Assembly: GCA_964035575.1 (NCBI GenBank)
Contig: OZ037873.1
Span: 372,001-436,000, forward strand
Source of the DNA: Rhynchopus sp. YZ270_cl-10
Taxonomy: Eukaryota > Euglenozoa > Diplonemea > Diplonemida > Diplonemidae
DNA length: 64,000 bases
Direction: 5' to 3'
The notes beneath the pieces are model-generated. The model was not told the origin of the DNA. It did not search any database and saw only the letters and a list, made by a program, of their open reading frames with translations. The stretch's first letter is position 1. The number at the start of each line of letters is the position of its first letter. A program made the translations under genes and the position numbers. Positions 1-8,903 of this stretch are shown in pieces.

Positions 1-3000
1 ACGTACCTTTTGAACTGTCCCGTTTCGTGCAGGTTTGCGGCCTCCTGTCTCTCCATGGAAATGTTGAACATGTGAACATCCTCAATCAAGCCGTTGAAGA
101 AGCGCCCTGCAAGGTAGGCCTCCTCAGAGCTAGGTTCGTAGGTGTCCGACATGGTCGAGCTTGCGTGGAGCCTGCCGTCGTAGTACACAGCGCAGACACC
201 GCGTTCGTAGTCGACAACTGCGGTGAGGGTGTGTGGTTCGTTCGCAGACACGCCGTTGGGCAGTGCGTTGACGCGGCAACCGGAGGACAGCGAGCCCAGC
301 AGGAACATCCCGTTCGCGTTGAGCCGTGCAACGGAGTCCCCCGCACGCGAAGATGAGAACAGTTGCTGCGTGGTGGTGCTCGAACTCAATGCTTCGTCCG
401 AAGTGAACCGCACGTGAATGGAGAACGAGCTGTGCAAGAACGCCTCCCGCTGCATGCAAGTGTAGGACGGTGTCGAGTCGAGTTGGAAGTTGAACGAGGC
501 ACACTCCTTGGACGTGCCGGGGATCAGCATCGCAGTCTTGTATTGGTAGTGGTTCGACTCCCACGGAGCGCCAGGTGCGGAGGTGCGGGTTGCCTTGACG
601 CGAGCGATGTCGGTGGTGAGGTTGCGGTAGATGTGGAGCACGTTCGTGCCGTCAAAGCGGAACGCCTTGCGTCCGTTGTTGGCCGTGAAGCAGTCCTGCC
701 CGTCGACCCCACAGCTGCCACGCATCTCTGCGTCGTACTGCGTATCGCACTCATCCACAACAGCGTCGCTTGTTGTCGAGGCCCGCAGGCAGCCCACCGA
801 AAACGACACGTCTGGGTAGTGTTCCTTCTGGTCAAAGCTCCCTGATGTGTCCTTCCCAGGCACCACCTCCTTCTGCTTCAAAAAGCTGCCCAGCGAGAGC
901 AACTCGATGTTAGGGATGTTCGACAGTGTGTACGCCCCACGTTGCGTATCCATGCTCACCGTGAGCAGCTGGTAGGGGTAGTGGTGCTCTGCGTAGACGT
1001 TTGTCCCGAGGATCGAGTTCGTCTTCAGGTCGTACACAACGATGGTCTGGTTTGTGGAGGCGGCGGCGGCCAGGATGAGCTTGATCGTCGTGAGTGTGAT
1101 GCGCGCCTCAGCAACGCCGACGTAGGAGTTGGACCTGTTGTAGACAGGGGTGAAGACAGAGACAGGCATGGTGTAGTCGGTTATCTCTTCGAAGTACGTC
1201 TCAAGCGTCAGGTGCCACTGCATGAAGCCACGCGGCTTGCCGTTCACAAGGCCAAGAGGGTCGCCACGGCCAGCGCCAAGCTGCTTCATCGGGTCCCACG
1301 TCACCTGCTCTGTGCCGTACCACTCTTCGGAGATCCTGCGCTGCCCAGAATAGAAGTGCACTATCAGGCCGTAGTGGCTTCCGTTGTTGTTGGTCGCGAG
1401 GCCCGGGTTGCTGTGGTCGTTGGTGACGCTGTTTTCACCTCCACCTGCGTAGAAGCCTTCGGTGCTGAGCATTGTATAGGTCCAGCGGGAAGAGAGCGAC
1501 TGTTCCACGAAGGAGTCGAAATGGCTGTGGAATTTGTTCCACTCACCGTTAGTGTCAAGGTAGAGACTGGCGATGTTAGCCGCGACCAGCTCACCGTCGC
1601 TGATGAGGCTGTTTATGCCCTGCGCGACGCGGTTGATCGTCGAGATGCGGAGTTGCTTCGCCAGGTCGAGCACGTTGTCCGCCGCATTCAGGTACGTCGC
1701 ATCTGCGGCCTTGTTGCCGTTCTCCGTTGCCGCGTCTGTCGCCTCCTTCCCCGCAGTGTACGCCAACACAAACGCAACCGTCGCCATCGACAGCAGCAGC
1801 GACAGTGACAGCGAAATCGACGCCACCGATAGCGGTATCGAAAACTTCTTAGTCACCACATTGTCCGCAGCACCCCCCGCAGCCACCAACGTCGTCATCG
1901 GCTGCGCAGTCCTCCACCTGTGCACAAACTTCACCCCAATCGCCCCGGTTAACACCAGAATCAACACCAGACAGATGATCACACCGGCGTTGATTGTCAA
2001 CGAACTGCTTGTCTCCTCCACCTGCTCTACCGTGACGGAGCGGAAGACGTTGCCCAGCGAGGTGCGGTTTCCTTGTACAGGCATGACACCTTCTTTGAAG
2101 GTGACTGTGTCGAACACTGCACCTTGCAGGAGGCCTGCTCCTGTGAAGGGGCGTGCGGTGCGGACGACAACGTCGAGAAAGCGTTTTGCTTCTGCAGGGC
2201 CGACGGAGTGGACAGGGATGTTGACGAAGTCGGAGGAGCCTTCCGGGAACATGATCTCCGATGCAGAAGATGTTGTCATCATCACCACTGCACGCACGCC
2301 TGCACGGCTAGCCACGCGCACCGCCTGGAACGGCAGGCACGACGCAGGCTCCGTGAAGAACACAATCTTCCCCTGCAACCCCGCATAATCTGCCTCCACA
2401 CACCCGTCCTGCTGGAACACCGCGTACACGACCTCAGAACTCACAGTGATGGGCATGGGTACCACCTTCTGCAAAAAGAGCGCCGTCTTGCGTGGATACA
2501 TCGTGGAACCCCACAAACATAAGCGCTCGCCCCCGAAGTGTGCTTCCAAGGGGCAACGGACGCAGAGTCTGTTCACATCCTTCACCTGCATGTCGCACGT
2601 CTTGTCGGCGATGAGGCTCGCAGCTGGGCACCCATCAGTGACCGCCTCCTGCGGCTGTGAACTGTTGCATGTGAGTCTCAGTCGCCCAAAGACCTGCACC
2701 CCCTTGTCCAGTGCCTCAAAAAGTACGTCTCCAATGTGCCTCGGCGCAAACATCGCAGGAAAGTCCGCCAAATTCGAGGATGGCCCCGACATGCTGACCA
2801 TCTGCCCCTCCACGCTGTTTTCTGTCAGGTGGTTCACCATGATCCCTGCGATCGCGCCTCCCTGCTTTGCGGACTCAAACTTCTGGTAGAAGTAGCAGAT
2901 ACCACGCTTGATGAGCGCGAGCTTTCCGGTGAAGTCCTTGCCGTTGTAGTCGGTTGGCTCGCAGCCTTTGCGGGTGTCCTGCCCAGGAAGGCCTGCGGCG

Positions 3001-3347
3001 ACGATTTCGACGCGTTGGTTGTTGAGCGGATGGAAGTTGTCGATGTGCGCGCTTGGGTCGTATGGGGTGAAGATGTTGTCGCTGATGCACATCGAGGTGC
3101 GCAGCTCGGGTGGGTCCAGGATCTCGAGTTGAAGTGGGCAGCTGCTGTGGCACGCATCCTTCTGCACCCAGTTATGTGCACTGCATAGCTTGGACCGCTG
3201 CGCCATATTTAAGTCCTCGCCCTCCACCATCGCGTTGTAAGCATTTCCAAACCCCACATCAAAATCAATAAAACATGACGCAAGTGACGGGGAACACTGT
3301 GGCTCTCCCGCAACACACAATTGCACTAAAAGTGCAACATACGCCAT
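1..3347 (-). CDS. PA-PA-TM-TM-Cache-LamG membrane receptor-like protein, partial (C-terminus outside window)
   Basis: The frame is open from an ATG at 3347 to the window edge (at least 1115 residues). An in-frame TAA lies directly before the ATG, which fixes the start. Residues 1-14 are hydrophobic and look like a short signal peptide. Two protease-associated (PA) folds follow, about 115-205 (GKLALIKRGICYF, then a GAIAGIMVNHL strand) and about 305-395 (GKIVFFTEPASC, then AGVRAVVMM). Membrane helices lie at about 452-474 and 504-530 with a short loop of about 30 residues. Beyond the second helix an extracellular region of about 330 residues resembles a Cache ligand-binding domain. The last about 160 residues end in a LamG-like jelly roll (FNGLIEDVHMFNISMERQEA). 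Probably a surface sensor; the output domain would lie to the left of the window. PA and LamG calls rest on motifs and are fairly secure; Cache is weaker. No intron is seen. It is the downstream gene of a minus-strand cluster of three. Confidence 0.8.
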   Translation of the reverse strand, partial: MAYVALLVQLCVAGEPQCSPSLASCFIDFDVGFGNAYNAMVEGEDLNMAQRSKLCSAHNWVQKDACHSSCPLQLEILDPPELRTSMCISDNIFTPYDPSAHIDNFHPLNNQRVEIVAAGLPGQDTRKGCEPTDYNGKDFTGKLALIKRGICYFYQKFESAKQGGAIAGIMVNHLTENSVEGQMVSMSGPSSNLADFPAMFAPRHIGDVLFEALDKGVQVFGRLRLTCNSSQPQEAVTDGCPAASLIADKTCDMQVKDVNRLCVRCPLEAHFGGERLCLWGSTMYPRKTALFLQKVVPMPITVSSEVVYAVFQQDGCVEADYAGLQGKIVFFTEPASCLPFQAVRVASRAGVRAVVMMTTSSASEIMFPEGSSDFVNIPVHSVGPAEAKRFLDVVVRTARPFTGAGLLQGAVFDTVTFKEGVMPVQGNRTSLGNVFRSVTVEQVEETSSSLTINAGVIICLVLILVLTGAIGVKFVHRWRTAQPMTTLVAAGGAADNVVTKKFSIPLSVASISLSLSLLLSMATVAFVLAYTAGKEATDAATENGNKAADATYLNAADNVLDLAKQLRISTINRVAQGINSLISDGELVAANIASLYLDTNGEWNKFHSHFDSFVEQSLSSRWTYTMLSTEGFYAGGGENSVTNDHSNPGLATNNNGSHYGLIVHFYSGQRRISEEWYGTEQVTWDPMKQLGAGRGDPLGLVNGKPRGFMQWHLTLETYFEEITDYTMPVSVFTPVYNRSNSYVGVAEARITLTTIKLILAAAASTNQTIVVYDLKTNSILGTNVYAEHHYPYQLLTVSMDTQRGAYTLSNIPNIELLSLGSFLKQKEVVPGKDTSGSFDQKEHYPDVSFSVGCLRASTTSDAVVDECDTQYDAEMRGSCGVDGQDCFTANNGRKAFRFDGTNVLHIYRNLTTDIARVKATRTSAPGAPWESNHYQYKTAMLIPGTSKECASFNFQLDSTPSYTCMQREAFLHSSFSIHVRFTSDEALSSSTTTQQLFSSSRAGDSVARLNANGMFLLGSLSSGCRVNALPNGVSANEPHTLTAVVDYERGVCAVYYDGRLHASSTMSDTYEPSSEEAYLAGRFFNGLIEDVHMFNISMERQEAANLHETGQFKRY

Positions 3348-3678
3348 TTAATAATGAAAGCAAGGCAGGAGTACCGGAGCTGCGCGTGGGGAGGACAAAA
3401 ACTTGGAAGGAAAAAAGGGAGAAAGAAAAAGGTTGAGAGACAGAAGAGATGGAAAGAGCGCAGGGAAAGAAAGAAAAACGGGAGTGTGTGAAAGGGGAGA
3501 TACGATCACCCCCCTCCTTTTCTTCCTGCTGGGTGATGGTGTGGGGGGACTTCTTCGAGTAAAGCGTGAAATATGATGAAATGAAAATGAAGGGGGGGAA
3601 GGGATGCTTTAGGTTGGGCGGGTATGATGTCGGGCATAAATGGCTCTAGCATGTGCACACAGACGCAAGAAGAATATT
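3348..3678 (-). promoter_or_regulatory. Intergenic region with long pyrimidine tract and candidate 3' splice acceptor
   Basis: Between the ankyrin stop and the receptor ATG. On the minus strand about 3381-3480 is strongly pyrimidine-rich, followed by CGCGCAG with the AG at 3381-3380, about 33 nt before the ATG. This is the arrangement expected for trans-splicing in Euglenozoa. It could also be an ordinary 5'UTR. Confidence 0.4.
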
Positions 3679-5652
3679 TCAGCATAAGTGCCTATAACAG
3701 TCACGGCAGCCAGAAATCTCTGCCAGTTGCAGTGCTCTATTGCCGTTCCGGGTGCGCAAGGACGTGTCCGCACCATGCTCAACAAGCACCTGCACCATAT
3801 CTGCACACCCTCTCTGTGCTGCCTCGTGCAACGCAATGCGGCCATTCGTATCTACGTGATTCACATCCATCTCCGGCAAACCCACAAGGTAGCGCACAGT
3901 CTCGGTGTGTCTAGAAGATGCCGCAAGGTGGAGACAGGTCCGTGCTTCTGTGTCCACTGCTCTCACTCCTGCACCAGCTTCAACCAACTTCTTCAGACTC
4001 ACTAACTCTCCAGTAGACGAAGCAGCTAACAGTGGCGAGCACCCGTCGTTGTCCCTTACCTCAATGTCTGCCCCAGCATCAATGAGCACCTGCACCACAT
4101 CTGCACACCCTCTCTGTGCTGCTTCGTGCAACGCAGTGCGGCCATTCGTATCTACGTGATTCACATCCACCTCCGGCAAACCCACAAAATAGCGCACATG
4201 GCTGATGTTTCCAAAGTATGCCGCAAGGTGGAGACAGGTCTGTCCTTTTGTATTCATTGCTCTCACTCTAGCACCAGCTTCAACCAACTTCTTCACAATC
4301 ACGTCACAATCAAACTCTCTATTAGACGAAGTTAACAGCGGCGAGCACCCAGTGTTGTCCCTTGCCTCAATATCCGCCCCTGCATCAATGAGCACCTGCA
4401 CCACATCTGCCTGGTAGTTGTCTGCTGCACCATGCAACGCAGTGTGGTTGTAGTCGTCACTTACGTGATCGAGTTGCGCACCCTCCACTACCACAAGATA
4501 ACGCACAGTCTCGGTGTGTCCATTACGCGACGCATGAATGAGACAAGTAAATCCTTCGTCGCCTGCCCTCACTCCCGCACCTGCTCTCACCAACAGCTTC
4601 ACAGTGTCGAGTGATCCTGAACGGCAAGCGAAGTGCAGAGGCGAGTACCCAGTGTTATCCCTTGCCTCAATGTCTGCCCCTGCATCAATGAGCACCTGCA
4701 CCACATCTGCATGGTTGTTGTGCGCTGCCCAATGCAACGCAGTGCCGCCGTTGTGCGTTGCGTGATCAACTTCCACCTCCTTCAAACCCACAGCATAACG
4801 CACAGTCTCGGTGTGTCCAGTAAGTGCCGCAATCGTCAAACACGTGTATCCTCCGTTGTCTGTGACACGCACTCCCGCACCTGCTCTCACCAACAGCTTC
4901 ACAACATCGAGTGATCCTGAACGGCAAGCGAAGTGCAGAGGCGAGTTGCCACTGTTGTCCCGTGCCTCAATGTCTGCCCCTGCATCAATGAGCACCTGCA
5001 CCACATCTGCATGGTTGTATCGTGCTGCCAAATGCAATGCAGTGCAACCGCTAATGTCTATATTACATGCCTCAAATATCAGACACGTGACACGCACTCC
5101 CGCACCTGCTCTCACCAACAACTTCACAACATCGAGTGATCCTGAACTGCAAGCGAAGTGCAGAGGCGAATGTCCCTCAACATCCTTTGCCTCGATGTCT
5201 GCCCCTGCATCAATGAACACCTGACACACTGCAGGGTCCGACCACATGGCTGGACAGAGACCTGATGTCTGACCTTTGCTGTCCTCCGACTCGAGTGGGA
5301 CATGCGCCACGTTGCTGCAGACTGACTTCCAATGCTGCAAGAGGACCTCTGTGCACGCAGTGTGGTCTGCGTGGACACACTCACTCAGCAGGATCCCAAA
5401 GCCCATCTGCGTTGTCTCAACATACGGAAGAAGCAGTGCGAGGCATTCATCGTGGTTCCCTCTGCATGCCTCGTGCACAGCATCGAAGGCAACTGTTTTG
5501 CTGGCAATGTCTGGGGTGAACTTCTCAAGTCCCGCCCGCACGGCAGTGGTGTCGCCCTTCCTGGCAGCCTCCACCAAGACCTCGCCTGCAGAAAGCTTTC
5601 TTCTCTTTCGTGGGTTCTCATCCGATGTGCTGTCTGTGTGTCGCTTCGACAT
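3679..5652 (-). CDS. Ankyrin-repeat protein (657 aa)
   Basis: The ATG at 5652 opens MSKRHTDSTSDENPRKRRK; the basic run at residues 15-19 could be a nuclear localisation signal. The frame is open further upstream, but only to non-ATG codons or an ATG before a likely splice acceptor. From about residue 130 to the end there are about 14-15 ankyrin repeats of 30-34 residues. They come in higher-order triplets: ADIEARD.GxSPLHFAC..VVKLLVRAGAGVR, then TCL..AA..GHTETVRYLVGL, then TALH.AA..ADVVQVLIDAG. The triplet recurs about every 300 nt, so the gene grew by triplet duplication. No other domain is visible; the first about 130 residues look like degenerate ankyrin-type helices (HEACRGNHDECLALLL). The role is probably protein binding; partner unknown. 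It lies between a WRAP73-like gene and the receptor gene, all in one direction. Confidence 0.9.
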   Translation of the reverse strand: MSKRHTDSTSDENPRKRRKLSAGEVLVEAARKGDTTAVRAGLEKFTPDIASKTVAFDAVHEACRGNHDECLALLLPYVETTQMGFGILLSECVHADHTACTEVLLQHWKSVCSNVAHVPLESEDSKGQTSGLCPAMWSDPAVCQVFIDAGADIEAKDVEGHSPLHFACSSGSLDVVKLLVRAGAGVRVTCLIFEACNIDISGCTALHLAARYNHADVVQVLIDAGADIEARDNSGNSPLHFACRSGSLDVVKLLVRAGAGVRVTDNGGYTCLTIAALTGHTETVRYAVGLKEVEVDHATHNGGTALHWAAHNNHADVVQVLIDAGADIEARDNTGYSPLHFACRSGSLDTVKLLVRAGAGVRAGDEGFTCLIHASRNGHTETVRYLVVVEGAQLDHVSDDYNHTALHGAADNYQADVVQVLIDAGADIEARDNTGCSPLLTSSNREFDCDVIVKKLVEAGARVRAMNTKGQTCLHLAAYFGNISHVRYFVGLPEVDVNHVDTNGRTALHEAAQRGCADVVQVLIDAGADIEVRDNDGCSPLLAASSTGELVSLKKLVEAGAGVRAVDTEARTCLHLAASSRHTETVRYLVGLPEMDVNHVDTNGRIALHEAAQRGCADMVQVLVEHGADTSLRTRNGNRALQLAEISGCRDCYRHLC

Positions 5653-5952
5653 AATGTTGTGTTTGTGTTTTGATGTTCCCCTTTCTGCAGAGGTTGTGAG
5701 GTGGGGTGTGACAAGAGGACAAGAAGGACACCACATTGACCACACCTCTGCTTCCCGAGTTGTGACATACAAGGCTTCGCGATGTCGGAAGCATCAACAC
5801 CCCCTCTGCAAGAGATGCAGCAGGAAGGAAAACGGGGAACGTCGTCCAAGCATTCAGACGCATCCCACCACCACACTTCGCTTTTTTTTCTTTTTCTTTT
5901 TGTTGTATGTTTTGAGCAAAACAATCTACATCCCACTTCCCCCCACCCATAC
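5653..5952 (-). promoter_or_regulatory. Intergenic region with pyrimidine-rich stretch and candidate splice acceptor
   Basis: On the minus strand a pyrimidine-rich run (from about 5735) ends in CCTCTGCAG with the AG at 5686-5685. This would leave a 5'UTR of about 32 nt before the ankyrin ATG. Further from the ATG the region holds an A/G-rich run (5881-5905). Confidence 0.4.
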
Positions 5953-7407
5953 TCAACGCACCGCCAACGACATCACCCCACGGGTGGTATCGTGCAGTAA
6001 CAGCAACCCCGTGTCGCTTTGCGGTCTGCACTGAACCGAGGAGGGGTGCAGGTCCTTGTGTTTCCCTGCTCCTCCTGCGCTGGCTTCCCCAGAGCCTTTG
6101 GAGAGGGGGATGGTGGAGCAGGCGGACGGGGTCCAGAGGTGCAGTGCGGCGTCCTGTGTGGCGATAGCGAGGGTGGGGCTCTCATAGCGGCAGCACCAGA
6201 CAAGGCTACGCACATCGGAGGCCAGGCGCAGTGCACAGACCACTGCCAGGTCCGCGCTGCGCACAACCAGAACAAGGCTGCCCTGTACACAACACGCCAC
6301 ATACACGCCGTCCGCACTCTCACAGGGGACAACAAACGCAGGCATCGATCCCCGCTTGGCCTCAGACAGCACCGCTGACAGCTGCACTGGAGCTGCAAAC
6401 TGTCCGGCAGGATTCGCCGTAAGCAGCGTCGTGTTGAGGTGCATATCAGGTGCAAACACAGCAACTTCGCCTAAAGTGATGAGCTCGAGCACAATGGTGC
6501 ACATCATCTTCGTGGTGATGTAGAGGAAGGCGCCGTCACGCGAGACATGGTGTGCTGCTATGCCACCTGGGTGTGCCTTGCCACCACGCGATGTGCCGGA
6601 GAAGCGTTTGAGGAGTGCACCCCTCTGCGAGCACAGCGCCACGACCACGTCCTTCGTCCCAGCGTCGAGCACCACGAAGCACGGTGCAGAGCTGCCAGCC
6701 CCAGCGTCACCCTGGGTACGTGGTGCACACTCCCCTGCTAGGTTCTGCACCTCCGCAAGCACTTTCGTCTCAGCACTGCTGTAATCCCCCTGCACCACAT
6801 CAAGCGGAACGATAGCAAGCACCTCCACAATACCACTTGGCAAGCAGAACGTGTCTGCCTGCCTGGACACCTCACCAAGCGCAGTAAGGTCCGAGATGTG
6901 GAGACGCTCCTGCTCCCTTGGCGGCTTCGATGTGTACAGGAGGTGGCTGTCTGTTCGTGCGAAGAACACCGTCATCCCGCTGGGGTGGAGTGGTTTTGGG
7001 AAGGAAACATAGCTGAGGGGGGTACAGGTGTCGGTGAGGTGCCAGAACGTCATGCGAGTGCAGGCATCGTTAACGGTGGCCACCGTATCATGCGTGGCCC
7101 AGCCAGCCCAGCGAAGCCCACCGGCACCTTCGTCGATAGTGTAGACAACTTCACCCGAACGCACGTCGAAGACTTGTACCACCCCACGTACACGCACGGA
7201 AGCTACCAGAAGTGAGCACGCATCACCCCACGCCACATCTTCCACAGCGTCCAAACACCGCAGCTGCACAACAAATGCCCCTGCCTCCCCTGCAGCCTCG
7301 ACACTGCGCACCAAAATGCTTTCGCCCGAAGCACCCCAAAGGTACACCCCATCCGGGGAGAACCCACACAACTTCGCAGACACCTCCGGGGTTATTTGGA
7401 CAATCAT
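5953..7407 (-). CDS. WRAP73/WDR8-like WD-repeat protein (484 aa)
   Basis: The ATG at 7407 gives MIVQITPEVSAKLCGFSPDG, which lines up with the start of WRAP73 proteins (a short lead, then CKFSPDGKYL). Further likeness runs through the chain: CLDAVEDVAWGDACSLLVAS, then GVVQVFDVRSGEVVYTIDEG (WRAP73 has VQVWSLEQPEWHCKIDEG), FWHLTDTCTPLSYVSFPK, and near the C-terminus VRSLVWCCRYESPTLAIATQ followed by LHLWTPSACSTIPL (compare LYLWSPAGC). Length is close to human WRAP73 (460 aa). WRAP73 works with SSX2IP/Msd1 at centrosomes, spindle poles and ciliary bases to anchor microtubule minus ends; that role here is inferred. The middle (about 200-330) is divergent with a low-complexity insertion. It is the most upstream of the three minus-strand genes. 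An upstream in-frame TTG is not a credible start. The comparison is from memory of the family. Confidence 0.7.
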   Translation of the reverse strand: MIVQITPEVSAKLCGFSPDGVYLWGASGESILVRSVEAAGEAGAFVVQLRCLDAVEDVAWGDACSLLVASVRVRGVVQVFDVRSGEVVYTIDEGAGGLRWAGWATHDTVATVNDACTRMTFWHLTDTCTPLSYVSFPKPLHPSGMTVFFARTDSHLLYTSKPPREQERLHISDLTALGEVSRQADTFCLPSGIVEVLAIVPLDVVQGDYSSAETKVLAEVQNLAGECAPRTQGDAGAGSSAPCFVVLDAGTKDVVVALCSQRGALLKRFSGTSRGGKAHPGGIAAHHVSRDGAFLYITTKMMCTIVLELITLGEVAVFAPDMHLNTTLLTANPAGQFAAPVQLSAVLSEAKRGSMPAFVVPCESADGVYVACCVQGSLVLVVRSADLAVVCALRLASDVRSLVWCCRYESPTLAIATQDAALHLWTPSACSTIPLSKGSGEASAGGAGKHKDLHPSSVQCRPQSDTGLLLLHDTTRGVMSLAVR

Positions 7408-7674
7408 ATAAGTATATTTTGAAAGAACACAACGCAAAAATATACAAGACGGTTTGAGAATGAAATATCCAACGTGGGAAAATCGCCTGTAACTCGTAGA
7501 GGGGGAAAATGGTACGGGGTACGGAGTAAGTGGTACGGGGTGAGGAGGAATAATGGTGTCCTACAAAAATGTTTTTATAATTATCATGTAAATTCATGCA
7601 CTCGTAAAACTACGCTGGGGAAACTGCGTTCGACGAGAACGGGTTGAATCATCCCCTACACTACAAGAGAATAC
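7408..7674 (-). promoter_or_regulatory. 5' flank of the WRAP73-like gene, pyrimidine-rich
   Basis: On the minus strand 7490-7556 is C/T-rich with iterated CCGTACC motifs and ends in GAGTTACAG, a plausible 3' acceptor about 80 nt before the ATG. No gene is seen upstream, so the cluster ends here. Confidence 0.35.
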
Positions 7675-8481
7675 CAGGGTTTTTTCTAGGGGGAGCGGGG
7701 GGGGACGGCGTCCCCCCCCAGATTTTGGGGAGAAACGCGTCCCCCCCCGGGGGGGGACGCATTTTGACTTGGGAAAAAAGGATGTGGGGGGTGGTTGGGG
7801 GTCACCCGCACAGACCCCCATTTGGGACACCACGTACGTAACCCGCACCAGAAAAAAAGGGGAGGCAGGGAGTCGAGCGCGCGCGAAGCGCGTCTTATCC
7901 CCTTCCTGGCATCGTTGTGCAGAGGATATAGCGAGGTGAAGTTTCAGACCGTGCCCCCAATTCACTCAATCTTTGCACCATTTGACGGACCGAACAAAGA
8001 GTGAGAATAAGGGATCGGCAAAAAATCAAAAAAGTAGCGTACCGTGCGCCTGCGGCGCAACTCAAAACTTATGAGCGGAATCCCACAGCCCTCTACCATA
8101 GTTTGGCTGTACAAATGTTCAATTTTAGGTCACAATTTTTTGAAATGTTGCGTACCGTGGCTTCGCCAGAAAGTTCTGATATCATGACCGCCGTTTCTTC
8201 TTGTACTGAGGGAAGGTTCCGTGGGAACATGAGAAAAAGGGTTGGTTCTTGATGTACGTTACCATCCCACGTTATCACGTATTTACGTGAAATGAACGGG
8301 CTTTTTTGCGCGGAGCGCGAAAATTTTTGACCCCTTTTTGGACATATCTTCACGGTTTTGGAAAAATTTTCCATGAAGATAAGCGGAAACCCTGCTTGCA
8401 CCTGCGAAAAAAAAATTTTTTTGGGTGGGTTTTTTGCGTCCCCCCCCAGATCTGAAAAAAAAAATCCTAGAAAAAACCCTG
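7675..8481. mobile_element. Non-autonomous TIR element, 807 bp, 5-bp target duplication
   Basis: The ends are inverted repeats cagggttttttctagg (7675-7690) and its complement (8466-8481). Both ends are flanked by aatac (7670-7674 and 8482-8486), a 5-bp target duplication. A second inverted motif of G/C runs (gggggggacg) lies inside both ends. No transposase frame is present, so it is MITE-like. CAGGG tips recall hAT elements, but those make 8-bp duplications; the superfamily is left open. Confidence 0.8.
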
Positions 8482-8903
8482 AATACCCGTAGAAAACTTT
8501 GCGCCATCAACATCCGATTGAGAGGAGACAGAAGACTACGGAACACCAGGGGGTTTATCAACAGGGTTCGCTCTCATACTCCTTCATTTTCATCAGACTG
8601 CAACTCAACAAGTGAGCCAAATACACAACAAGATGAAGAACAGCTTCACAGAACATAAGTAAGCATGCCTACATTCAACCCTGTCGCATCTGCCAAAAAA
8701 TGGTTCTCAACACAAACAAACATACAAGCACAAGCTCAGTCTTGGTGAGCAGCAAAAAAATGCCTCAATATCTTGCATAAAATGCATAGAATAAACTATA
8801 CAGAGTCTACTTGTCGGTGTAAGCGTGTCGTTTTCAGCGCATCAGATCCAACGTATCCACTTCAACACCACGGTTTCCACAAGACCATTCCACTCCTTCA
8901 TGG
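8482..8903. other. Unassigned spacer between TIR element and satellite
   Basis: About 420 bp. No convincing coding frame, RNA gene or repeat end was seen. The last about 50 bp contain degenerate CAAC/TTTC words leading into the 14-bp satellite. Confidence 0.5.

Noticed and set aside
545-570. tRNA B-box-like word ggttcgactcc
   Set aside because: It lies within the receptor coding frame and no tRNA fold surrounds it.
5653-5772. N-terminal extension of the ankyrin protein from a TTG at 5772
   Set aside because: Not an ATG, and it would cross the likely splice acceptor. The ATG at 5652 gives a sensible start.
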